Positions 27,312 to 34,730 of a DNA stretch of 64,000 bases are shown piece by piece. Position numbers and translations under genes: made by a program. The stretch comes from Lactobacillus sp. Lineage in GTDB: Bacteria; Bacillota; Bacilli; Lactobacillales; Lactobacillaceae. The notes beneath the pieces are model-generated. The model was not told where the DNA came from. It did no database searches and was given only the letters and a program-made list of their open reading frames with translations. Positions within the stretch are counted from its first letter, which is position 1, and each line of letters opens with the position of its first letter. The DNA lies in contig NZ_JAAVAU010000009.1 of the NCBI RefSeq assembly GCF_014803895.1, positions 14,237 through 78,236 on the forward strand, in the 5' to 3' direction.

Positions 27312-28097
27312 TCACTTCTTTTCAATAAATTTTTGCAAATTTTTTGCTTCCCGATAAAGTGTTTCTTCATCATTACATTGAGAAAGTTTATAGCCCACAA
27401 AATAGGGAGAAGCATAAAAACGAGGAACAATCTTACAACAAATTCCATCAGCGGAATCATATCGGGGATAAAAGAAGAGATTATAAGAAGTACAACGTCC
27501 ACTGTACATTTCTTCTAATGTATATTGTGCTCCATATTGAATCCAATCAGCCCAAGTATCTATTCCTCTCCGGTCCAGTAAATTAATATTAATTTCTTGG
27601 TAACCCTGCACAGGATGAGTAGAAAAATTCACTTCAACATTCTCGTTCTGAAAAACGGGTATTCCCGTAAAATTATTAGCTTGAATATACTTATAACCAT
27701 CTTCTTTTTCTAACCCGACTAATTGCATATGAGGATGAGAAAGCGATCCAGCTGAAAGCGGGCCAAAATTTTTATACCAAAGAACTGACTTAAAGTGTGA
27801 ATCATTATACATTTGATCAAAACAATGTAAGGAAAAATGCATAAGCTCACGATTATAAGTTTGAGAATAATTAGTAATATCTCCTTCATGATCATCAGAC
27901 TCAATTAGTACGGTTTGTAATGTATCTTTCAAAGTAGGAAAACGATTATGCAACCAAATCATAGGACCATTTTTCTCATAAATATCAGTTAAATGTTCTA
28001 CATCACAAAATGGACACACATGACTTTTATCTTTCCGAAAACTAGACGGTTTATCATGTGCGATAGCTAATTCAAAAATTAATGGATCATTTTTCAA
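27312..28097 (-). CDS. DUF4931 family protein (GalT/HIT-like)
   Basis: 261-residue protein related to galactose-1-phosphate uridylyltransferases. CPFC (about residue 29) resembles a zinc site, and GSLSHPHMQL resembles the HIT-type HxH active site (PHxHGQ in GalT). Substrate unknown; a nucleotidyl transfer or hydrolysis reaction is likely. A GTG at 28106 would sit directly against its AAGGG ribosome site. The TTG at 28097, eight bases further, is spaced correctly and is preferred. First gene of the operon, with a cre-like site overlapping its probable -35 (TTTCAA-16-TATAGT). Confidence 0.75.
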   Translation of the reverse strand: MKNDPLIFELAIAHDKPSSFRKDKSHVCPFCDVEHLTDIYEKNGPMIWLHNRFPTLKDTLQTVLIESDDHEGDITNYSQTYNRELMHFSLHCFDQMYNDSHFKSVLWYKNFGPLSAGSLSHPHMQLVGLEKEDGYKYIQANNFTGIPVFQNENVEVNFSTHPVQGYQEININLLDRRGIDTWADWIQYGAQYTLEEMYSGRCTSYNLFFYPRYDSADGICCKIVPRFYASPYFVGYKLSQCNDEETLYREAKNLQKFIEKK

Positions 28098-28115
28098 AAT
28101 CTTCACCCTTTTTTA

Positions 28116-28172
28116 TTGCATCTATAACTATAGTCTACTATAATATCATTGAAAGCGTATAAAGCGCTTTCA
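28116..28172. promoter_or_regulatory. Divergent promoters with a CcpA-type (cre) inverted repeat
   Basis: Plus strand: TTGCAT (28116-28121), 17 bases, TATAAT (28139-28144). At 28150-28172 TGAAAGCG and CGCTTTCA form an inverted repeat with a 7-base centre, and TGAAAGCGCTTTAT inside it matches the cre core. The same repeat overlaps the -35 of a minus-strand promoter leading to the DUF4931 gene. Repression by CcpA on glucose is inferred. Confidence 0.6.
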
Positions 28173-28238
28173 TTTAAACAACATTTTGTAGCTTTCCTTA
28201 ACTTTACCTTTTCGGTCAATTTTCCGAAAGGGTTTTTT
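28151..28238 (+). ncRNA. Candidate small RNA
   Basis: A near-consensus plus-strand promoter would start transcription at about 28151. It is followed 56 bases later by a 9-base-pair hairpin (CCTTTTCGG / CCGAAAGGG, 28207-28232) and TTTTTT, an intrinsic terminator. No gene lies on the plus strand in this interval, and no ORF with a ribosome site is visible, so an RNA of about 88 nucleotides is predicted. It is not supported by known family similarity. Confidence 0.35.
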
Positions 28239-28241
28239 GGT

Positions 28242-28275
28242 ATAAAAAAAGTACTGTTTTAGTAACAGTACCTTT
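28242..28275 (-). terminator. Terminator of the unknown membrane protein gene
   Basis: AAAAAGGTACTGTT / AACAGTACTTTTTTT hairpin on the minus strand, ending at the stop codon of the next gene. Confidence 0.85.
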
Positions 28276-29142
28276 TTATTTTGAAAAAATATCTTGTTTC
28301 ATACTACGGTAAACTGCAATTACAAATACCACAATACTACAAAAGATTGCAATATACGCCATATAACCAACACTAAATGCTTGATTAATCTGAGCCTGAC
28401 TAATTTGATGATCAACCGCATAAATACCTGCCCAATAACGAATCAAAATCGGAGTTAATGCAAATAAAACCATTGATGCACCTGAACCAACTAATAACGC
28501 TCTTCTGGAGTACGGTTCTCTAAAAAATTGTGCTAATACACAAATTGCAGGAGCCAACATTAAAAAGAAAACCCAAATCATGATTGCACGACCACCAGGA
28601 TCATTCATAAATTGTGCGCTACTAGCAGCATAACGATAAGTTCCCCACAGAGAACCTCCTAACAAATTATTTAAAACCCCTACAGCATTGGCACCTTCCG
28701 CCGCATAGACATTATTTGTGCTTGCCGCAGCTCCTTGAATCAGATTTAAGGCGTCCTGAGAGCCCGCAGTTTGAAAATTAATTGAAACTACTTGACGCAT
28801 ATAAGTTGCTAAAAATAGTAATAAAGAAGCACCAATTTGAATAGCCTTTAATAAGTTTAAGATGCGTGAACCACCTAACCTAAATTCAATACTAAGTATC
28901 TTTTTAGGATTACGACTATGAGCAATAGCCAAAATACTAATAATAAATGCTATCCCCAAAAATAATAGCCCCATCCACCATTTAGTCATAATAAAAAAGA
29001 GCGCCAGAACAATAAAAAACACAGAAACATAAGGTCGATCCAAACATATGTCCCAAACATTTAATTTAGAGTTTCTTTCGACCCGCTGACGATATTCTTC
29101 ACGCGTTAACCTTCCTTTGTTTGATTCCTTAGACTCCCGCAT
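28276..29142 (-). CDS. Unknown multi-pass membrane protein
   Basis: 288 residues. A charged N-terminus (RESKESNKGRLTREEYRQRVERN) precedes six or so hydrophobic segments (about 40-58, 60-78, 100-118, 185-205, 218-236 and 258-277). A non-hydrophobic, Asn/Ala-rich loop around 125-170 (GAAASTNNVYAAEGANAVG) is probably extracellular. Not recognised. The start is the ATG at 29142 after AAGGAAGG; the frame is open nine codons further. Monocistronic. Confidence 0.7.
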   Translation of the reverse strand: MRESKESNKGRLTREEYRQRVERNSKLNVWDICLDRPYVSVFFIVLALFFIMTKWWMGLLFLGIAFIISILAIAHSRNPKKILSIEFRLGGSRILNLLKAIQIGASLLLFLATYMRQVVSINFQTAGSQDALNLIQGAAASTNNVYAAEGANAVGVLNNLLGGSLWGTYRYAASSAQFMNDPGGRAIMIWVFFLMLAPAICVLAQFFREPYSRRALLVGSGASMVLFALTPILIRYWAGIYAVDHQISQAQINQAFSVGYMAYIAIFCSIVVFVIAVYRSMKQDIFSK

Positions 29143-29311
29143 ATTACTACCTTCCTTACTTTTTATCACTTTTATCCTAGCATGGGAATATTACGAATTC
29201 ATTAACTAAACAAAAAATTAATATAATTTTTCACTTTTAGTAGTGTATACTTGTTAAAACAGTTTTATCTTGAACGATAACAAAAGTGAATAGATGAATG
29301 GAGATTTATTT

Positions 29312-29992
29312 ATGAAAACTATCGCAATTACATCTAATATTGAAAATAATAAAATCACTGTTGATCGTAGTTTTATTGATATTGTAATTAAACATGGATT
29401 TTTACCAATAATTGTTGCTCCACTAAGTTTAAAAACAGTTCCAGAACCTAAAATAAATTTTGATGCACTTCTTTTAACTGACGGAGAACCAATTACTCCA
29501 GTCTTTTACAATGAAGAACCCGTTCCGCAACTTAGTAAAACTGACCTTCATCGTGATAAATTTGAGATGGAACTAGTAAAAAAGGCCAATACAGCTGGTG
29601 TCCCTATTTTAGGAATTGGACGAGGTATGCAACTATTGAATGTTGCTTTTGGAGGAAATTTATTCCAAGATATATACGCTCAAAATTCAGGTGCGGGTAT
29701 TCAACACTATCAACCTACTCCACTAACCCAACCGAGCCATCACATTGATATAACTCCCGAAAGTGAATTGTTTAAAGCTATTGGGACCCATCCCTATATT
29801 AATAGTCATCACAAACAAGCAATTAAAAATATTGCAGCTAACTTCAATATTGTTGCAACTGCACCTGATGGAATTATCGAAGCCATCGAATCTCAAGATC
29901 ATACTATGCAAGGTATACAATGGCGTCCAGATAAACTTGATAATCTGGAACAAGATAAGATATTTACGCGTTTCTTTGAAAAAATTAACTAA
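29312..29992 (+). CDS. Class I GATase/peptidase C26-like protein with lost catalytic residues
   Basis: 226-residue homologue of gamma-glutamyl-gamma-aminobutyrate hydrolases. The fold motifs are kept (LLLTDGEPI, GIGRGMQLLNVAFGGNLFQD), but the nucleophile position reads GIGRG instead of GICRG, so Cys is replaced by Gly. The distal QWHPE motif is QWRPD, replacing the catalytic His with Arg. An intact relative is encoded at 56191-56916. It cannot use the usual mechanism; a binding or regulatory role is possible. GGAGAT precedes the ATG at 29312. Confidence 0.82.
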   Translation: MKTIAITSNIENNKITVDRSFIDIVIKHGFLPIIVAPLSLKTVPEPKINFDALLLTDGEPITPVFYNEEPVPQLSKTDLHRDKFEMELVKKANTAGVPILGIGRGMQLLNVAFGGNLFQDIYAQNSGAGIQHYQPTPLTQPSHHIDITPESELFKAIGTHPYINSHHKQAIKNIAANFNIVATAPDGIIEAIESQDHTMQGIQWRPDKLDNLEQDKIFTRFFEKIN

Positions 29993-30026
29993 AATAAAAG
30001 CATCCTCTAGAGGATGCTTTTATTTT
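29992..30026. terminator. Bidirectional terminator
   Basis: AAATAAAAGCATCCTC / GAGGATGCTTTTATTT with a 2-base centre between convergent genes. Confidence 0.88.
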
Positions 30027-31626
30027 AGTCTGTCTCTTGATTAACCTTATTTAATTTTAAAATTTTATCAAACATATCAAGCTCTTCAGGAGAAATTTTA
30101 TGAGCTACTTCAATTACCGCAACTTTAGAATTTTTGAGTAACGTCTCATGAATAGCTAAAGATAAAGTTGGATCTAAAGCACTCGTTGCCTCATCAGCAA
30201 GCAAAATTGGTCTCTGTGATAAAAGTGCACGAGCTATTTCAATTCTTTGAATTTGCCCTCCTGATAGACCATTCCCACCAGTACCAATTTGGCGATCAAG
30301 CCCTTCCTTTTTCACTAATTCTTCAAGACCAGCTTCATGAATAACTTCGTATAGCTTCTTATCACTCACCTTACGCCCTAACGTAATATTAAACCGTAAT
30401 GTATCATCAAACATAAATGGTTTCTGATTAACATAGGAAAAATAATCATGTGCCTTCTCCCAATTACCAGTCACGTTTTGCCCGTTAATTAAAATCTTAC
30501 CCTCACTAGGCTTTTTTATTCCTAACATTAAGCGTAACAAGGTTGTTTTTCCCCAGCCACTAGGTGCCATTAAAAGTACCTTTTCACCTGGCTTAACGTC
30601 CATATTAACATCATTAAAAATCTTACGATGATCCGCATGAGTAACATAGGAAAGATTCTCAACCTTTAACTCATCAAATTTAACCTTGCGCTCTCTATCT
30701 TGATCCATCTCATAAGATAATGCTTTTTTAGTTTTCTCCCACATTGGTACAGTTGATTTTACCTGGTTAAACTCATTAAAGACCGTCACTACCGGAGTAA
30801 TAAAGTTTAAAGCTAAATCTACAATCATTACTAATGTACCAACCGCTAACTGACCACGCATCATCATTATTCCACCAATGGTACATGGAATAATAAAGCA
30901 AAACAATTCAGCGGCAGAATAAATAAGTTCCAATGACCACGCTTGTGTGATATTCATACTCCTCAAAGCATTTTCCATCCGCTGAGCAGAATTAATAGCG
31001 CGATCAATAACATTGAATCTAACATTATATAATTTAGCAGCTTGTGAACCATTTAAAGAATCAGATACATTTTGCGTGTAATTAGCATTAGTTTGGGCCC
31101 ATACCTCTGATTTTTTGGTAATAATTTTACTAGTAGCAATCTGAACCAAAGCTGGGGCAATCATGGCTACTACAAAAACAACAGTCATTTGCCAAGAATT
31201 AATTAAAGCAAAACCTAATGAACCAATAAAAGTTAATGATTGATAAATCATATCTAACTGAGCAGTAACACGATTAGTCTCAATTTGTTTTAAATCATTG
31301 GTCATTAAAGATAAACCATGTTTAATATCTACTTGACCTTGATCCACCAAATAACGTAAATTAGCACGCTTGAATACCATATTTACATCTCTAATAATGG
31401 TCATCTTTACACGCTCATAAATAAAATTGCTACACATAAAAAACAATTGACCAATTGCTGCAATTACAGCTAACTTAATCAAACGCATAATATCATGTGA
31501 ACCTGAAGAAGCAATATTCAACATCAACTTAATCATATAAGCTACGAATAAAATATTGCAAGCCTTAATGATTGATAACAACGTAAACAAGGCTACTTGG
31601 CCTTTTTGCGCATATTTGAGACTCAT
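30025..31626 (-). CDS. ABC exporter with fused membrane and ATPase domains
   Basis: 533-residue half-transporter. Membrane helices run from about 15 to 280 and the ATPase domain from about 320. Walker A is APSGWGKT, signature LSGGQIQRIEIARAL, Walker B LLADEATSALD and His in VAHK. Its short length and lack of a partner suggest a homodimer. It could export a peptide, lipid or thiol; no substrate marker is visible. GAGGAGG precedes the ATG. Its last bases overlap the terminator hairpin. Confidence 0.85.
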   Translation of the reverse strand: MSLKYAQKGQVALFTLLSIIKACNILFVAYMIKLMLNIASSGSHDIMRLIKLAVIAAIGQLFFMCSNFIYERVKMTIIRDVNMVFKRANLRYLVDQGQVDIKHGLSLMTNDLKQIETNRVTAQLDMIYQSLTFIGSLGFALINSWQMTVVFVVAMIAPALVQIATSKIITKKSEVWAQTNANYTQNVSDSLNGSQAAKLYNVRFNVIDRAINSAQRMENALRSMNITQAWSLELIYSAAELFCFIIPCTIGGIMMMRGQLAVGTLVMIVDLALNFITPVVTVFNEFNQVKSTVPMWEKTKKALSYEMDQDRERKVKFDELKVENLSYVTHADHRKIFNDVNMDVKPGEKVLLMAPSGWGKTTLLRLMLGIKKPSEGKILINGQNVTGNWEKAHDYFSYVNQKPFMFDDTLRFNITLGRKVSDKKLYEVIHEAGLEELVKKEGLDRQIGTGGNGLSGGQIQRIEIARALLSQRPILLADEATSALDPTLSLAIHETLLKNSKVAVIEVAHKISPEELDMFDKILKLNKVNQETD

Positions 31627-31651
31627 TCAGTCCTCCTCATTGACACTTAGT

Positions 31652-32416
31652 TTAACGATATGCAGTGTAAGCAAAATAACCAGCTTGGATTAAAGCCAAA
31701 ATAGCAATAGTAATACGAATAACTTTTACCGGAATATGTCTAATAATCTTTGGCCCTAAAAAGCTACCTACTAATACGCCAACTGCCATTGGAACTGCAG
31801 CAGACCAATAAATTTTTTCAGTAAACATATAGATAATCAGAGCTACCAAGCTAGATAAACCACCAATTAAATTTTTCATAGCATTAACTGTCAAAAAATC
31901 ATCATCAGTAATAAAGTTTAAAATTACTAGCATTAAAACACCGCTAGCTGCCCCAAAATATCCAGCATAAACTCCTACCACAAGCATACTTAATAAAGCT
32001 ACTACCTTAATCCAACTCTTGGAATCATCATCCTGAACAGCTAAATTAATTTTTCCACTAAATAAAATTGTTATTCCTGAAAAAGCTATACAGAAGGGGA
32101 CAATTTTTTCAAAAACTTTTCCTGGGAAATTAATCAACAGTAAACATCCCAAAGCTGTTCCAATAACTGTAAATATTGAATAAAACCAAACTTGTTTCCA
32201 ATGACCAGATAGTTCTTTCAAAGAAGCTACAGTTGAACCAACACCACCCCAAATTAAAGCCGCATCATTAGTAGTATTGGCATACACTGGGGGTATTCCA
32301 ACTGACAGCAAGAATGGATAAGTTGCCAAAGACGCCATGCTCGCAATTGTTGAAAGTAGCCCACCGAGTACTCCACCAAATAATAAATAAATAAAAAGCC
32401 AAACTTTCATCAACAT
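31652..32416 (-). CDS. TauE/SafE family permease
   Basis: 254-residue protein with about eight hydrophobic segments and the family's repeated architecture (two halves of four helices). Key segments include GGLLSTIASMASLATYPFLL and VGVYAGYFGAASG near the middle. The family moves sulfite, sulfonates or organic anions; the substrate here is unknown. The start offers ATG TTG ATG after AAGGATGAG; either ATG is possible. It lies 13 bases after the macrodomain gene's start region on the same strand. Confidence 0.85.
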   Translation of the reverse strand: MLMKVWLFIYLLFGGVLGGLLSTIASMASLATYPFLLSVGIPPVYANTTNDAALIWGGVGSTVASLKELSGHWKQVWFYSIFTVIGTALGCLLLINFPGKVFEKIVPFCIAFSGITILFSGKINLAVQDDDSKSWIKVVALLSMLVVGVYAGYFGAASGVLMLVILNFITDDDFLTVNAMKNLIGGLSSLVALIIYMFTEKIYWSAAVPMAVGVLVGSFLGPKIIRHIPVKVIRITIAILALIQAGYFAYTAYR

Positions 32417-32429
32417 CTCATCCTTATAA

Positions 32430-32933
32430 TTAATCTAATATTTCTTGATATATTATTTTATTTGTATCATCAAAAACACAAAAAATAACTTCCATCTGAC
32501 TTTTATGATCAATTAACCATTTTTTAACCGTTTTAATTGCTACCGTAGCTGCCTCTTTTTTAGGATAACCATATACCCCAGTTGAAATACAAGAAAATGC
32601 GATACTTTTACAATTATAATTTTGAGCTAACTCTAAACTATTACTGTAACAAGCTGCTAATAGTTTTTTATTTTCAGTCGGAGAATGAAAGCGATAAATT
32701 GGGCCCACCGTATGAATAATATATTTGGCACAAAGCTTATAGCCCTTAGTAATTTTTGCTTCGCCAGTATCACATCCATTCAGGGGCTTACACTCTTTCA
32801 ATAATTCTGGCCCCGCAGCGGCGTGAATTGCTCCATCAACACCGCCACCACCGAGTAAGGTTTTATTAGCAGCATTAACAATAGCATCAACTTTCAAATT
32901 AGTTATATCATCTTGTACTACTTTCAATGTCAT
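32430..32933 (-). CDS. Macrodomain protein (O-acetyl-ADP-ribose deacetylase-like)
   Basis: 167-residue stand-alone macrodomain. [23 protein letters not shown] is the ADP-ribose binding and catalytic loop with the conserved Asn and Asp, and ISTGVYGYP is the phosphate-binding loop. Members remove the acetyl group from O-acetyl-ADP-ribose or ADP-ribose from proteins. No ADP-ribosyltransferase or sirtuin gene adjoins it, so a general metabolite-cleaning role is more likely than a toxin-antidote one. Confidence 0.92.
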   Translation of the reverse strand: MTLKVVQDDITNLKVDAIVNAANKTLLGGGGVDGAIHAAAGPELLKECKPLNGCDTGEAKITKGYKLCAKYIIHTVGPIYRFHSPTENKKLLAACYSNSLELAQNYNCKSIAFSCISTGVYGYPKKEAATVAIKTVKKWLIDHKSQMEVIFCVFDDTNKIIYQEILD

Positions 32934-32948
32934 TTTAACTACTTCTTT

Positions 32949-33359
32949 TTAAGAAAAACAAATTACAACAATTACTATTAAAAATTCTAAAACTAGACTA
33001 ATAATTGACTTATATTTAAAATTAGTAAATCTTAAGAGATAGATACTCAAATAATAGACAATAAAAAAACCAATCGCTTCTATCATCAAGTAACCATGAA
33101 AGAAAGGTACATAAATAATCATAAAGATAGTGACAAGTATTGCCAGCAAAATCGCAATTAAGAACACTATCTTTTTAGTCTGACGCCAAATAAAAAGACT
33201 AGCAATTAGATAAATTACTGCGGTAATTATAAATAAAGAAATACGCCAAGAATTTAAACCATTAGTTAATGGGTTAGCAGCGTATACACAATATATTACT
33301 GCAATAAATATTCCAAAAATAGTTGTAATAATTTTACCTAAACGATTTAACTGTTCCAT
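32949..33359 (-). CDS. Small four-helix membrane protein, unknown
   Basis: 136 residues almost wholly hydrophobic, with four helices (about 8-27, 37-56, 63-82 plus 86-105, and 113-135). AAAGGTAG precedes the ATG, which begins directly after the stop of the upstream gene. No family recognised. It is followed by the macrodomain gene after 15 bases. Confidence 0.65.
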   Translation of the reverse strand: MEQLNRLGKIITTIFGIFIAVIYCVYAANPLTNGLNSWRISLFIITAVIYLIASLFIWRQTKKIVFLIAILLAILVTIFMIIYVPFFHGYLMIEAIGFFIVYYLSIYLLRFTNFKYKSIISLVLEFLIVIVVICFS

Positions 33360-33800
33360 CTAAACTACCTTTCTTGCCGCGAGTTTTTTACGTCGCGCAC
33401 GTGAGATTTTTTGCCACTTTTTTAACGCATGCTTAATCCGTAGGCGATTAAACCAATCATAATCATGCTTTAAATAATTATAAGCATCACTTAAATCATC
33501 CAAATGCTTGGGTGTTATAAATTGATTCCTCGTCCAATGCCAATCAGAAACGCGTTTATTCTTAATCCTTACCTTTACAACTCGGCCGACAGTCAATAAA
33601 GCATAATTATGCACATACTTACTACGGGCAATAGTTAGGTATTTACCATTTAATGTATTACGCCAAAAATGATTATGACAGACATTCTTTTCCCACAAAA
33701 GCGCCTTCTTTAAAACCTTGCTAACGCAATACCATTCTCTTTTTCCATTAGGTAACTCAACCAATACCCAAATATATTGGCCAGGTCTATGCACCGACAT
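33360..33800 (-). CDS. Basic protein of unknown function
   Basis: 146 residues, rich in Lys, Arg, Trp and Tyr, with a strongly basic C-terminus (HALKKWQKISRARRKKLAARK). The N-terminal half (YIWVLVELPNGKREWYCVSKVLKKALLW) looks beta-rich. It may bind nucleic acid, but no known motif is visible. GGGGAG precedes the ATG. Its stop is immediately followed by the start of the next gene. Confidence 0.65.
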   Translation of the reverse strand: MSVHRPGQYIWVLVELPNGKREWYCVSKVLKKALLWEKNVCHNHFWRNTLNGKYLTIARSKYVHNYALLTVGRVVKVRIKNKRVSDWHWTRNQFITPKHLDDLSDAYNYLKHDYDWFNRLRIKHALKKWQKISRARRKKLAARKVV

Positions 33801-33975
33801 AGTAACTCCCCTTACTCTAATTTATCCTAAACGAAAAATTATATTACTATGTTACCATTTAGTCAGAAAAAAACTGGTAAATTTTATTACAATTATCCAA
33901 TTTATTGTGCTTTAGTTTTTCTTAAAATGAAAATACTAAATTCATATATAAGTTATTCGATTTTTATATGAAAAA

Positions 33976-34030
33976 TCCCACTAAGAGATTAATTCAAACT
34001 TTTATATTTGAATTATCTATCTTAGTGGGA
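33976..34030 (-). terminator. Long two-part hairpin terminator of the maltose operon
   Basis: Outer arms TCCCACTAAG / CTTAGTGGGA and inner arms AATTCAAA / TTTGAATT. On the minus strand the structure is followed by TTTTTC, just beyond pgmB. Confidence 0.8.
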
Positions 34031-34052
34031 CCATTAAAAGCAAAAATATATT

Positions 34053-34718
34053 TTATTTATTCAAATTTTTAGCTAACGCATCAAGTGTTAACTTGTCGGT
34101 GTCATCAAACTTGACATCAGCATTTTTAAGACTATCGCCGATTCCAATTGAAATTTCACCAGCACGATTAATTGAGTCAACACCCGATTGAGCATCTTCA
34201 ATACCTGCTACATGTTCAGGAGTCAAATTCATTATTTCAGCAGCTTGTAAATAAATTTCTGGATCCGGCTTTCCTTTCTTTAACTTAGCTGGATCAACTC
34301 TACCTTCAAAGTAATCTTCTAGCTCTAGATACTTAAGAATTGTTGGACCATTCTTAGAAGCAGAAGCTAAAGCTAGATGATAGCCCTTAGACTTAGCATC
34401 ATCTAAGAATTTTTTCATCCCTGGCAAAATATCATTTGGAGTTAATGTTTTTACCAATTCAAGATAATTATCATTTTTCTCTTTAGCCAACTTTTCTTTT
34501 TCTTCTTGGGTATAGTCATTTTCATGACCGCCTGCTTTTAAAATGAGTTCCAAAGAATCCATTCTGCTTACACCACGCAAACTATCAGCTAGCTCTTCAG
34601 TCCATTTTGTACCTACCTTATCTGCAACTTGGTGCCAAGCTTGCCCATGAAATTTTGCAGTATCGGCAATCACGCCATCTAAATCAATTGCAAAACCTTG
34701 AATATCAGTAAAAGCCAT
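34053..34718 (-). CDS. pgmB: Beta-phosphoglucomutase
   Basis: 221-residue HAD enzyme converting beta-glucose 1-phosphate to glucose 6-phosphate. The motif FAIDLDGVIAD gives the nucleophile Asp12 and acid/base Asp14; SASKNG and GIEDAQSGVDSI complete the HAD core. GGAGG precedes the ATG at 34718. The gene lies 12 bases after mapA and completes the intracellular maltose pathway. Confidence 0.94.
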   Translation of the reverse strand: MAFTDIQGFAIDLDGVIADTAKFHGQAWHQVADKVGTKWTEELADSLRGVSRMDSLELILKAGGHENDYTQEEKEKLAKEKNDNYLELVKTLTPNDILPGMKKFLDDAKSKGYHLALASASKNGPTILKYLELEDYFEGRVDPAKLKKGKPDPEIYLQAAEIMNLTPEHVAGIEDAQSGVDSINRAGEISIGIGDSLKNADVKFDDTDKLTLDALAKNLNK

Positions 34719-34730
34719 AATTTCCTCCAA

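Noticed and set aside
32430..32933. Macrodomain as antidote of a DNA ADP-ribosylating toxin (DarTG)
   Set aside because: No DarT-like or other ADP-ribosyltransferase gene adjoins it.
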